Shown here: positions 1-6,596 of the stretch, piece by piece | Position numbering within the stretch: position 1 is the stretch's first letter | Layout of the letters: the number at the start of each line of letters is the position of its first letter | NCBI RefSeq assembly: GCF_030689685.1 | Contig: NZ_JAUYEY010000020.1 | Location: 1-34,010, forward strand | Origin: Polaromonas sp. | Lineage (GTDB): Bacteria; Pseudomonadota; Gammaproteobacteria; Burkholderiales; Burkholderiaceae_C | Direction of reading: 5' to 3' | Length of the DNA: 34,010 nt | Position numbers and translations under genes: made by a program | Notes under the pieces: generated by a model | Told to the model about the DNA's origin: nothing | Database searches by the model: none | The model's input: only the letters and a program-made list of their open reading frames with translations

Positions 1-75
1 CGCGTGGCGGTCAGCATGCCCGAGTCCCTCGGACAAATGAGAGATGTAACGATTGAACTCCTTGGCTGCGTCCAT
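1..75 (-). mobile_element. 5' end of an IS701-like transposase gene (cut by the window edge)
   Basis: Reading leftward from an ATG at 73-75, the minus strand codes for MDAAKEFNRYISHLSEGLGH and continues open to the window edge (25 codons). A GGAGG ribosome site (80-84) sits four bases before the ATG. The peptide resembles the N-terminus of IS701-family DDE transposases, which typically start with a segment like YxxHLSExLGHADRH. This is recalled from family knowledge and only 25 residues are visible. If right, the rest of an insertion sequence lies left of the window and its right end lies between 76 and about 135, next to the kinase stop codon. The terminal inverted repeat cannot be defined without the other end. 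Confidence 0.6.
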
Positions 76-97
76 AAAGCCTCCGGTCAGAATTGAT

Positions 98-114
98 GCT
101 ATTGAAATAATAGC
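98..114. repeat. GCTATN7ATAGC palindrome, copy 1
   Basis: Reads GCTATTGAAATAATAGC, upstream of the transposase start. It has the 17-base core shared by six other copies in this window but no clear flanking consensus, so it may be only the core or a chance match. Confidence 0.45.
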
Positions 115-135
115 ATATTTTATGACACAGTAAGA

Positions 136-2202
136 CTAGGCTCGATCCGTGCGCACGATGTCGCCTTGACAAACGGCTTCCAGGATTTTTTCCACCTCCT
201 CGAAGTCGGCGGGTTTGACCAGGTGGTGATCAAAACCCGTTTCTCGCGAGCGCTGCCGGTCTGCCTCCAGCCCATACCCCGTCAGGGCGACCAGCACGAT
301 GTTCTTGAGCGTGGGTTCCTGGCGAATCCGCTCCGCCACCTGGAACCCGTTGAGCCCCGGCAGGCCGATATCCAGCAGCACCAGGTCCGGGTGCCAGGCA
401 AGAGCCACTTCCAGTGCGTCCGGGCCATCGTGAGCCATCCGAACACCATGCCCTGACATTTCCAGCAGCATCGCCACGGTTTGGGCCGCATCTACGTTGT
501 CATCGACGACCAGCACCCGACAGTATTTTCCGCGTGGCCGGGTCGGTTCAATAAGCGTCGACGGCGACGGCGGTATCGAAGTCAGCATCACCGGCAGCCG
601 CACGACAAACTCGCTGCCTTGCCCCAGGACGCTGTAAACCTCGACGGTTCCGCTGTGCAACTCCACCAGCCGTTGCACCAGGCACAGGCCGATGCCAAGG
701 CCGCCTTCCGAGCGGTCCAGCGACCGTTCGGCCTGCGTGAACAGGTCGAAGATGCGGGGCAGCAGTTCGGGGGCGATGCCGATGCCGGTATCGCGCACCC
801 GCAGCACAGCGGTATCGCCTTCGCGCTCGACGGTCAGCCCGATGCGGCCGCCCTCGTCGGTGTACTTGGCGGCGTTGGTGAGCAGGTTCACCACCACCTG
901 CTCCAGCCGGGCGGCGTCTGCATGCAACCAGATGGGTTCCGGCGGTAGCGACACGTCAAGTTCATGCCGACGCTGCACGATCAGCGGCTGGGCCGTCTCT
1001 ACCGCCCGTTCCACGATGCCGCTCAAGACGATCCGCTCTTGACGAAGCTGAACCCTGCCGGTTGTGATGCGGGAGACTTCCAGCAGGTCATCGACGAGAT
1101 GTTTCAGTTGCCCCACCTGACGCTCGATGATAATGCGGGCTTGCTGCTGGAGTGGGTCTTCGTTCTGCTGGAGACGAAGGAGGTGCACGGCGTTCGAGAT
1201 GGGGGCCAGCGGGTTGCGCAGTTCATGACTGAGCATCGCCAGGAACTCATCCTTGCGGCGGTGCAGGTCGGCCAGCGCTTCCGCTTGCTCCCGTAACTTC
1301 CGCTCGGACTGTTTTCGTTCGGTGATGTTGTTGAAAATGAGGGCGACTTTCCGGCTTTCCGGCCCGCCGATCCGGAAGGCATAGACATCGAACCAACGGC
1401 CATCCAACGCTTTCGCTTCGTTGACATAGCGAATCGGGTCACCCGTCAGGGCGACTTTGCCGTAAATTTCAAACCAATGCGCTTCATGATCCGGGGCAAT
1501 TTCGCGCATCCGTTTGCCTGTCGCTTCGAGCATTCCGGACTGTTTCTCGAAAGAAGGATTCACTTCCAGAAATCGGTAATCGACCGGCTTTTCGTGTTCA
1601 TCAAAAATCATTTCGATGACGCAAAAACCCTCATCAATCGAATTGAACAAATTACGATAGCGTTCTTCGGATTCGCGCAAGGCATATTCCGCCTGTTTGC
1701 GCTCGGTGATTTCCACGCGCAGTTGTGCGTTCAAGGTGTCCGACGCTTGGGTGAGTTCATGCTGGCGCAGCGATCCGAGCATCAACGCCTCGTTCATCGC
1801 GACGGTCTGTCCATGGAACTGCGCGGTCTGGGTGACCAGAATTACGACTCCCACGGGGTCAACGCCCGACAGCACCGGCCACATCGTGCAAGACCAGAAG
1901 ACTGGCTGAGGTTTTAAATCTCGCTGCTGGATGTGGGTTTCGGGGGTTCCGGTGCTAAAAACGCGGCCCAGCATGCTCAGGCAGTCCGCGTCTTCCGGCA
2001 TCATTTCGGCGAAAGGTTTTCCGAGCAGCTGCTCCTGGGATTTATCCATCAGGCGGCAGAAAGCGGGGTTGACATAGCGCACGATGTGGCTGGCTCCCTC
2101 GACTGTGGCCATCGGCAAAGGCGCGTGCTCGGTGATCGCCAGGCAGAGGCCGGGCAGGTCAGGCGGCGGGTGCGCGAGGGCTGATGTTGGATCTGCCTTC
2201 AT
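136..2202 (-). CDS. PAS-domain hybrid histidine kinase with C-terminal receiver
   Basis: 688 residues with no obvious membrane segment, so probably cytoplasmic. Order of domains: PAS at about 25-135, a coiled linker, a second PAS at about 180-300, HisKA at about 315-385 with the phospho-acceptor His326 in SHELRNP, HATPase at about 420-545 with NLLTNAAKY and DTGIGI/GLGIGL boxes, and a receiver at about 565-680 with Asp611 in LLDIGLPG and the switch lysine in LVKPAD. The kinase can therefore transfer phosphate to its own receiver, and no separate output domain is present. It starts 12 bases after the KaiC-like gene stops and is presumably co-transcribed with it. The start ATG lacks a strong ribosome site, suggesting coupled translation. 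Its stop lies about 60 bases from the transposase start. KaiC-kinase pairs are known in bacteria outside cyanobacteria; the input signal is unknown. Confidence 0.9.
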   Translation of the reverse strand: MKADPTSALAHPPPDLPGLCLAITEHAPLPMATVEGASHIVRYVNPAFCRLMDKSQEQLLGKPFAEMMPEDADCLSMLGRVFSTGTPETHIQQRDLKPQPVFWSCTMWPVLSGVDPVGVVILVTQTAQFHGQTVAMNEALMLGSLRQHELTQASDTLNAQLRVEITERKQAEYALRESEERYRNLFNSIDEGFCVIEMIFDEHEKPVDYRFLEVNPSFEKQSGMLEATGKRMREIAPDHEAHWFEIYGKVALTGDPIRYVNEAKALDGRWFDVYAFRIGGPESRKVALIFNNITERKQSERKLREQAEALADLHRRKDEFLAMLSHELRNPLAPISNAVHLLRLQQNEDPLQQQARIIIERQVGQLKHLVDDLLEVSRITTGRVQLRQERIVLSGIVERAVETAQPLIVQRRHELDVSLPPEPIWLHADAARLEQVVVNLLTNAAKYTDEGGRIGLTVEREGDTAVLRVRDTGIGIAPELLPRIFDLFTQAERSLDRSEGGLGIGLCLVQRLVELHSGTVEVYSVLGQGSEFVVRLPVMLTSIPPSPSTLIEPTRPRGKYCRVLVVDDNVDAAQTVAMLLEMSGHGVRMAHDGPDALEVALAWHPDLVLLDIGLPGLNGFQVAERIRQEPTLKNIVLVALTGYGLEADRQRSRETGFDHHLVKPADFEEVEKILEAVCQGDIVRTDRA

Positions 2203-2214
2203 AGCTGGAGCAAT

Positions 2215-3783
2215 TTACTTCCTCGCTTTCGGTTCCGGCGCGGGTTCTTCTTCCTGCGTCTGGCGCGGTCCGGTTCGCTGGGGAATTCCGGTAGTCAATC
2301 CGATATATTCCGTGCTCCGCGGCTGGATAACGACCACGCCCTTGTCGGTGATAACGTATTCGCGGATGTCTTTGCTGTGATTGCCGCCACGCATTTTGAT
2401 AACGACCATCACCTTCCTGAGCTGTCCATCGATCTCCACATAACGCATCCGGAGAATGTCGTCGGTGAGAAACGAAATTGCGTAATGACTAAACGACAGC
2501 GCGGTAAATGTATCCTCCACTTCGACGGTGCTGAGAATCGTGACCCCGGCCCCCGTCAGCGCCCCGATCATTCGGTAGAGCGACTCCCGAAACTCCGCGC
2601 GGAAGCCGGGTGCCAGCGCCATCTCAAAACCGACCAGCGAATCGATCACCAGCCGTTTCGCCCCGACCCTTTCGATCGCATCGAGAATCTCCTGCATGGT
2701 CTCATCCACCGAAAGGTCGAGCGGCCTAAGGTAAAGGACCTCGAGTTTTCCCTTTTCCTGCGGCGTTTTTAGATTCAAACCAAAACTGTCGGCGCGATCC
2801 GTGTAGCCTGCCGGGCGTTCTTCGAAAATCGCCATGATTCCCGGCTCCCCCTGGCGAAGTCCTTCGGCGATAAATTGCGTCGCCAAAGCCGATTTTCCCG
2901 TCCCCGAAGGCCCCGCCACGAGGAGACTGTCGCCCTCCAGAATGCCCCCGCCCATCATCTTGTCCAACTCGGGAATGCCCATGGAAAGCCGCCGATCTCG
3001 CAACGGTTTCACCTTTTTTCCGACTAATCCCAGCGTGCGCGAGAACGCCTGGACTCCGTCATCGTTGATGCGCACGGTGTGCATTCCCGGCACCGACGCC
3101 TGCCCGCGCAGTTTCATGATTTGCAATTTCCGCACCACGGAACTTCTCTCCGGCACCTGGGACAGCCAGAACAGGCCATCGACGATGGTGAACAGCGGGT
3201 TGTCGCGAATCTCGTCCTGGGCATATTCGCCGACCAGAAACGTCGTGGCTTCCCAACTGGTCAGAAACTGCGCCAGGCGCTGGATGAACGCTTGCATCTC
3301 GATTTCGCTGGAGCCGGCCAGTGCTGTGCGCACCACGGTGCGAAAAGAATCCACCACCACGAAGCCCGGCTTGATCGTCGTGACCTGATTGACAATTTCA
3401 TCGAGGACCGCGTTCAGATCCTTCCCCAGCACCACCTCGCTCAGGTTGATAAAACGGATGGCCTTGCCCAGCTTGGATTCGTCGAAGAAAGAAAACTGCT
3501 GCTGATAGCGCAGCATTTTGATGGCCGATTCACCGAGGACGGTGAAATAGAGCGCAGGTTTCTTCACTGTCGCATTGGCGAAAACGAGCTGATGCGCCAT
3601 CGTGGTTTTGCCGCAACCCGGCGTGCCGGCGATGATGTTGAAAGAAAATTCCGGGATGCCGCCGCCCATGATGTCGTCGAGCCCGCGCACGCCGGTCGGC
3701 AATTTGCGGATCGTGACCCTAGCCGGTTGACTCGTGACTTTTTTCATCAGTTTACCTTTGGCCGCGTCATTTTGTATTTTCAT
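2215..3783 (-). CDS. KaiC-like double-RecA ATPase
   Basis: 522 residues with the tandem CI-CII layout of KaiC. CI has Walker A GTPGCGKT (53-60) and Walker B FVVVDS (141-146). CII has Walker A GPSGTGKS (291-298), a glutamate pair EE (321-322) and Walker B RLVIDS (377-382). The segment around 431-470 (SHYAISFLTDDIL... KMRGG) aligns by eye with the KaiC CII autophosphorylation region: Ser is kept at 437 but the neighbouring Thr position is Phe438. In CI the usual EE pair reads GE (84-85). No kaiA or kaiB is present, so a cyanobacterial-type clock is not implied; a signalling ATPase is more likely. The first ATG overlaps the upstream gene by 17 bases and has AAAGGCG before it. An alternative ATG at 3747 has AAAGG seven bases before it. 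The C-terminus is a charged, proline-containing tail. Confidence 0.9.
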   Translation of the reverse strand: MKIQNDAAKGKLMKKVTSQPARVTIRKLPTGVRGLDDIMGGGIPEFSFNIIAGTPGCGKTTMAHQLVFANATVKKPALYFTVLGESAIKMLRYQQQFSFFDESKLGKAIRFINLSEVVLGKDLNAVLDEIVNQVTTIKPGFVVVDSFRTVVRTALAGSSEIEMQAFIQRLAQFLTSWEATTFLVGEYAQDEIRDNPLFTIVDGLFWLSQVPERSSVVRKLQIMKLRGQASVPGMHTVRINDDGVQAFSRTLGLVGKKVKPLRDRRLSMGIPELDKMMGGGILEGDSLLVAGPSGTGKSALATQFIAEGLRQGEPGIMAIFEERPAGYTDRADSFGLNLKTPQEKGKLEVLYLRPLDLSVDETMQEILDAIERVGAKRLVIDSLVGFEMALAPGFRAEFRESLYRMIGALTGAGVTILSTVEVEDTFTALSFSHYAISFLTDDILRMRYVEIDGQLRKVMVVIKMRGGNHSKDIREYVITDKGVVVIQPRSTEYIGLTTGIPQRTGPRQTQEEEPAPEPKARK

Positions 3784-4237
3784 TTTTAGCGCCTTTACTA
3801 AAATCTAAATCGTTGAGAGACAGTTTTGGCCAGACCTCGTGCACCAAATGCAGCGTTAATTTTTCGCCGATGAAAGCCGCCAGCAGTCCGAGCAACACGG
3901 CGAGCAGCACAACTCGGCCCTCGGAAAATTCGTCTTGGCCAACTTGCGCTTCAAGTTCGTCCAACCCGTCCAGAGAGCCATCCGATTTGACATGCACCGC
4001 GCGCAGCCACGGAACCTCCGCGTTGGCCAGCCCGAGCGAGCGGGAAAGGAGCGCACGAAAACCGGCGTTGCCCATGAGGTTCGCCAAATGCGGTCGCAGC
4101 TTCTCAAAGACGAGAAAGGCCGCCGGGGGCTTTGTCGCGGAAGATTTATTGCCCTTCGTCTCATGAGCAATCAGACGCCCGGCGAAATCCCGCATCTGTG
4201 GAGTGGCTCGGCTCATTGGGAAATCGGGGGAGCGCAC
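3767..4237 (-). CDS. small single-pass membrane protein in the KaiC operon, unknown function
   Basis: About 156 residues from a GTG start at 4235-4237. A second start, ATG at 4214-4216, gives 149 residues. A GGAGG lies directly before the GTG and about 20 bases before the ATG, so neither start has ideal spacing. The protein is basic and soluble-looking at first, with an acidic stretch at 85-107, then one hydrophobic segment at about 108-124 (RVVLLAVLLGLLAAFIGEK), then a short charged tail. I recognise no catalytic motif. Its stop overlaps the KaiC-like start by 17 bases, which points to coupled translation and a shared job, perhaps anchoring or sensing at the membrane (inference). Real coding is supported by the overlap architecture and the membrane segment. 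Confidence 0.7.
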   Translation of the reverse strand: MRSPDFPMSRATPQMRDFAGRLIAHETKGNKSSATKPPAAFLVFEKLRPHLANLMGNAGFRALLSRSLGLANAEVPWLRAVHVKSDGSLDGLDELEAQVGQDEFSEGRVVLLAVLLGLLAAFIGEKLTLHLVHEVWPKLSLNDLDFSKGAKNENTK

Positions 4238-4632
4238 ACCTCCGGTGTGGCTGGGGCGGCGTTGCGCCGCGTCAATTGTTTTGCCAATTGCTCATCCAAG
4301 ACGGACCCCCCCGCGGGACGCGCTCCCCCCCGGGGGAATTTCTTGCTTGCGATTATTTATTTTCATTCGACTTTCCAAGTTGGCAGGGCGTCGATGGCAG
4401 TGATCGGGACGGTCGCGCTTCGCGTTACGACTGGCGAGATAAACAGTGTACGTGCCCGCTTTGGCAAAGTCGAGGGGCTCCGCGGCGTTGCCCTGACGAT
4501 CCTGGACCCGTCTGGCTGCGCCCGGCGTAAGGGTCGGACGTCACTGAAGTCGCGCCGGTGATTCCGGCCGCAAGCCGCTGTCAGGCGCCTCGCCAGCGCT
4601 TAAAAATGCCGTTTCGGTTTATGCTTTCAGCC
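4238..4632. other. gene-poor junction with tandem palindromes and a possible decayed coding fragment
   Basis: About 395 bases separate the KaiC module from maiA. Close to the module lie several dyads: CACACC/GGTGTG (4235-4249), GCGGCG-TTG-CGCCGC (4256-4270), two CAATTG boxes twelve bases apart (4273-4278, 4285-4290) and a C/G-rich block (4306-4336). Further right, the minus strand of about 4370-4510 reads like protein in two frames, EPLDFAKAGTYTVYLAS then VTRSATVPITAIDALPTWKVE and stop, as if one frameshift had broken a gene end. The fragment has no identified family. This is probably the boundary between acquired DNA and the backbone. Confidence 0.4.
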
Positions 4633-5274
4633 ATGAAGCTCTACAACTACTTCCGCTCTTCCGCCTCCTTTCGCGTGCGCATTGCGCTTCAGCTCAAGGG
4701 CCTGAGTTATGACTACGTGCCCGTCCATATCGCCCGGGGCGACCACAAAAAGGAAGCCTATTCCGCGGTGTCGGCCGACATGCTGGTGCCCATGCTGGAA
4801 ACAGATGACGGCGAGCGCCTGTCGCAGTCCATGGCGATCATCGAGTACCTGGACGAAACCCACCCGGCGCCGCCGCTGCTGCCCGGCGATGCGCTGGGCC
4901 GCGCCAGGGTACGCGCGCTGGCGCAGTCGATCGCCTGCGAGATCCACCCGCTGAACAACCTGCGCGTGCTCAAGTACCTGGTGCGCGAGCTCAAGGTCGA
5001 TGAAGAAGCCAAAAACACCTGGTATCGCCACTGGTGCCGGGAAGGGCTGGAGGCGTTTGAACGCCAGCTGAACCAACAGCCTGCGTCCACCTACTGTTAC
5101 GGCGAGGCGCCCACGCTGGCCGACTGCTGCCTGGTGCCGCAGATTTTCAATGCCACGCGGTTCAATGTGAACTTTGACGGCCTGCCGCGCACCATGGCGG
5201 CCTACGAGGCCTGCATGGCGCTGAAGGCTTTCCAGAAGGCCCAGCCCTCGGCCTGCCCGGACAACGAGGCCTGA
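4633..5274 (+). CDS. maiA: maleylacetoacetate isomerase (zeta-class GST)
   Basis: 213 residues, the usual length for this family. The enzyme uses glutathione to isomerise maleylacetoacetate to fumarylacetoacetate in tyrosine/homogentisate or gentisate breakdown, in the cytoplasm. The N-terminal thioredoxin-like GST domain carries SSASFRVRIAL (9-19), matching the zeta-class signature SSC/AxxRVRIAL with Ala in the Cys position, as is common in proteobacterial members. The glutathione-binding VPMLE and QSMAIIEYLDE segments follow, then an all-helical C-terminal domain with the HPLNNLRVLKYL segment. The ATG at 4633 is chosen because MKLYNYFRSS is the family N-terminus; in-frame ATGs at 4603 and 4621 would add 10 or 4 residues. 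No strong ribosome site is seen. pgeF starts 8 bases downstream. No other catabolic gene of that pathway is nearby. Confidence 0.92.
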   Translation: MKLYNYFRSSASFRVRIALQLKGLSYDYVPVHIARGDHKKEAYSAVSADMLVPMLETDDGERLSQSMAIIEYLDETHPAPPLLPGDALGRARVRALAQSIACEIHPLNNLRVLKYLVRELKVDEEAKNTWYRHWCREGLEAFERQLNQQPASTYCYGEAPTLADCCLVPQIFNATRFNVNFDGLPRTMAAYEACMALKAFQKAQPSACPDNEA

Positions 5275-5282
5275 GGAAGACC

Positions 5283-6083
5283 TTGACCGACTGGTTGATT
5301 CCCGACTGGCCAGCCCCTGAAGGTGTGAGAGCCCTCTTCACCACACGTGCTGGCGGCGTGTCGATGGTTCCCTGCGACAGCATGAATCTGGGTGACCATG
5401 TCGGTGACGACCCATCCAGCGTCGCCGCCAACCGCGCCATGCTGGGACAGGCCTTGGGCGCCACGCCAGTTTTTTTGCAGCAGGTGCACGGCACGAAGGT
5501 CTTGACTCTCGAGGCCGACAGCGCACATGGCCAGCAAGCCGACGCCGCTGTGACCAGCCAGCGCGGTATCGCATGCACCATCATGGTGGCCGATTGTCTG
5601 CCAGTGCTGCTGAGCACGCTGGACGGTGCTGTGGTGGCCGCCGCACATGCGGGCTGGCGCGGGCTGGCCGGCTCGCAGGGTAGCGGCATTCTGGAGCAAA
5701 CTTATGCGTCTTTCATGGCTTTGGCCCATATGACGCCTGCGCAAGCAGCTATCAATACCATAGCGTGGCTGGGGCCGTGTATCGGCCCGACGGCCTTTGA
5801 AGTAGGCCCCGAGGTGAGGGCGGCCTTTGTCGGCAGCCATCCCGGAGCCGCCGCCTGCTTCGCGGCGGCGGCTCCGGGCAAGTACCTGGCAGACCTGGCT
5901 GGCCTGGCCCGGCTGCGGCTTCAGGCCCTGGGCATCACGCAGGTTTACGGCAACAACGGCAGTGCGCCGTGGTGCACGGTGGGCAGCGCCTCAAGGTTCT
6001 TTTCGCACCGGCGTGACGCTGGCATCCACGGCAACGGGCACCACACTACCGGCCGCATGGCCGCCTGCATCTGGCGCGAATGA
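5283..6083 (+). CDS. pgeF: peptidoglycan editing factor / purine nucleoside phosphorylase-like (YfiH, laccase-domain)
   Basis: 266 residues from a TTG start preceded by GAGGAAGA. The family (DUF152, formerly multicopper polyphenol oxidase) includes PgeF/YfiH, which removes wrong L-Ser-containing peptidoglycan precursors, and FAMIN-like purine enzymes. The metal ligands are visible: His69 in QVHG, Cys105 in VADCLPVLL and His122 in AAHAGWRG. The C-terminal SRFFSHRRD...TGRMAACIW motif is present with a few extra residues (GIHGNGHHT) in the middle. A 48-base palindromic repeat (5717-5764) lies inside the gene and encodes about 16 residues just before WLGPCIGP, without breaking the frame. The last 93 bases overlap the end of a gene on the opposite strand. 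Confidence 0.9.
   Translation: MTDWLIPDWPAPEGVRALFTTRAGGVSMVPCDSMNLGDHVGDDPSSVAANRAMLGQALGATPVFLQQVHGTKVLTLEADSAHGQQADAAVTSQRGIACTIMVADCLPVLLSTLDGAVVAAAHAGWRGLAGSQGSGILEQTYASFMALAHMTPAQAAINTIAWLGPCIGPTAFEVGPEVRAAFVGSHPGAAACFAAAAPGKYLADLAGLARLRLQALGITQVYGNNGSAPWCTVGSASRFFSHRRDAGIHGNGHHTTGRMAACIWRE
5717..5764 (+). repeat. GCTATN7ATAGC repeat, full-length copy inside pgeF
   Basis: 48 bases: GGCTTTGGCCC, a 12-base variable part, then GCGCAAGCAGC overlapping the palindrome GCTATCAATACCATAGC. It is the same plan as the copy at 9572-9619 and the inverted copy at 32848-32894. It is translated as part of pgeF. Confidence 0.85.
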
Positions 6084-6314
6084 ATCGGGTAGATGTGCCT
6101 CGGGGTCCGCCGTTGCCGTTTCGGCTGCTTCGCGCGCCTTGATCGCCTTGCGTCTGGCGGGCGCGCGCATCAGGTAAACCACCAATGACACCGGCCCGAC
6201 CCCGTAAAGTACAAAGGTGATGACTGCGCCCAGCAGCGTGCCTGTGGAGTGGGTGGCCTCGGCGACGCTCATCATGAGCACCACATACATCCACGCGATG
6301 ACAATCAAATACAT
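5991..6314 (-). CDS. small two-pass membrane protein, unknown function
   Basis: 107 residues. Two hydrophobic segments (about 1-18, MYLIVIAWMYVVLMMSVAEA, and 27-48, LGAVITFVLYGVGPVSLVVYL) are followed by a basic RAPARRKAIKAREAAE stretch and an Ala/Pro/Asp-rich tail, a typical inner-membrane protein with a cytoplasmic tail. I know no function; similar small proteins are common in Comamonadaceae (recalled, not searched). It is transcribed against pgeF and its last 93 bases lie over the pgeF end. The ATG at 6314 has only a weak upstream purine stretch. The hydrophobic pattern with correctly placed positive charges supports real coding. Confidence 0.7.
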   Translation of the reverse strand: MYLIVIAWMYVVLMMSVAEATHSTGTLLGAVITFVLYGVGPVSLVVYLMRAPARRKAIKAREAAETATADPEAHLPDSFAPDAGGHAAGSVVPVAVDASVTPVRKEP

Positions 6315-6430
6315 AAATTTTTGCGCCCTGTCATGAGCCGGAAAAGGTTTTCCCCGATACTAGTACTGCAACCCGAAAATATCGAAACATGAAAGCGCGT
6401 CTTCGCACCCACTGCGGCGTTGCAACCCTT

Positions 6431-6451
6431 GCGAAGGCTGTCAGCCTTCGC
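6431..6451. other. perfect stem-loop upstream of phaC
   Basis: GCGAAGGCT, loop GTC, AGCCTTCGC: a 9-base-pair perfect stem without a T-run, about 85 bases before the candidate phaC promoter. It could be a protein site or the remains of a repeat. Confidence 0.5.
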
Positions 6452-6514
6452 TGCGGCTTGCGCCTTGCCTTGGGCACGAAGCCATCACTTTCATTTTGTT
6501 CCGCTACCTCCGGG

Positions 6515-6544
6515 TTGCAGTACGGGTCCTGCTGCGGGTATAAC
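6515..6544 (+). promoter_or_regulatory. candidate sigma-70 promoter of phaC
   Basis: TTGCAG (6515-6520), an 18-base spacer and TATAAC (6539-6544), about 50 bases before the phaC start. This is sequence resemblance only. Confidence 0.4.
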
Positions 6545-6596
6545 AGCTCTGTACAGACCCCATCACCAGAGCCCGTCACCACCCGGGAAGACAAGC

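Noticed and set aside
2215..3783. Complete circadian clock (kaiABC)
   Set aside because: No kaiA or kaiB in the window; KaiC-like proteins occur widely without a clock.
3935..4561. 208-codon plus-strand frame across the KaiC junction
   Set aside because: Runs antisense to the small membrane protein gene and has no ribosome site or family pattern.
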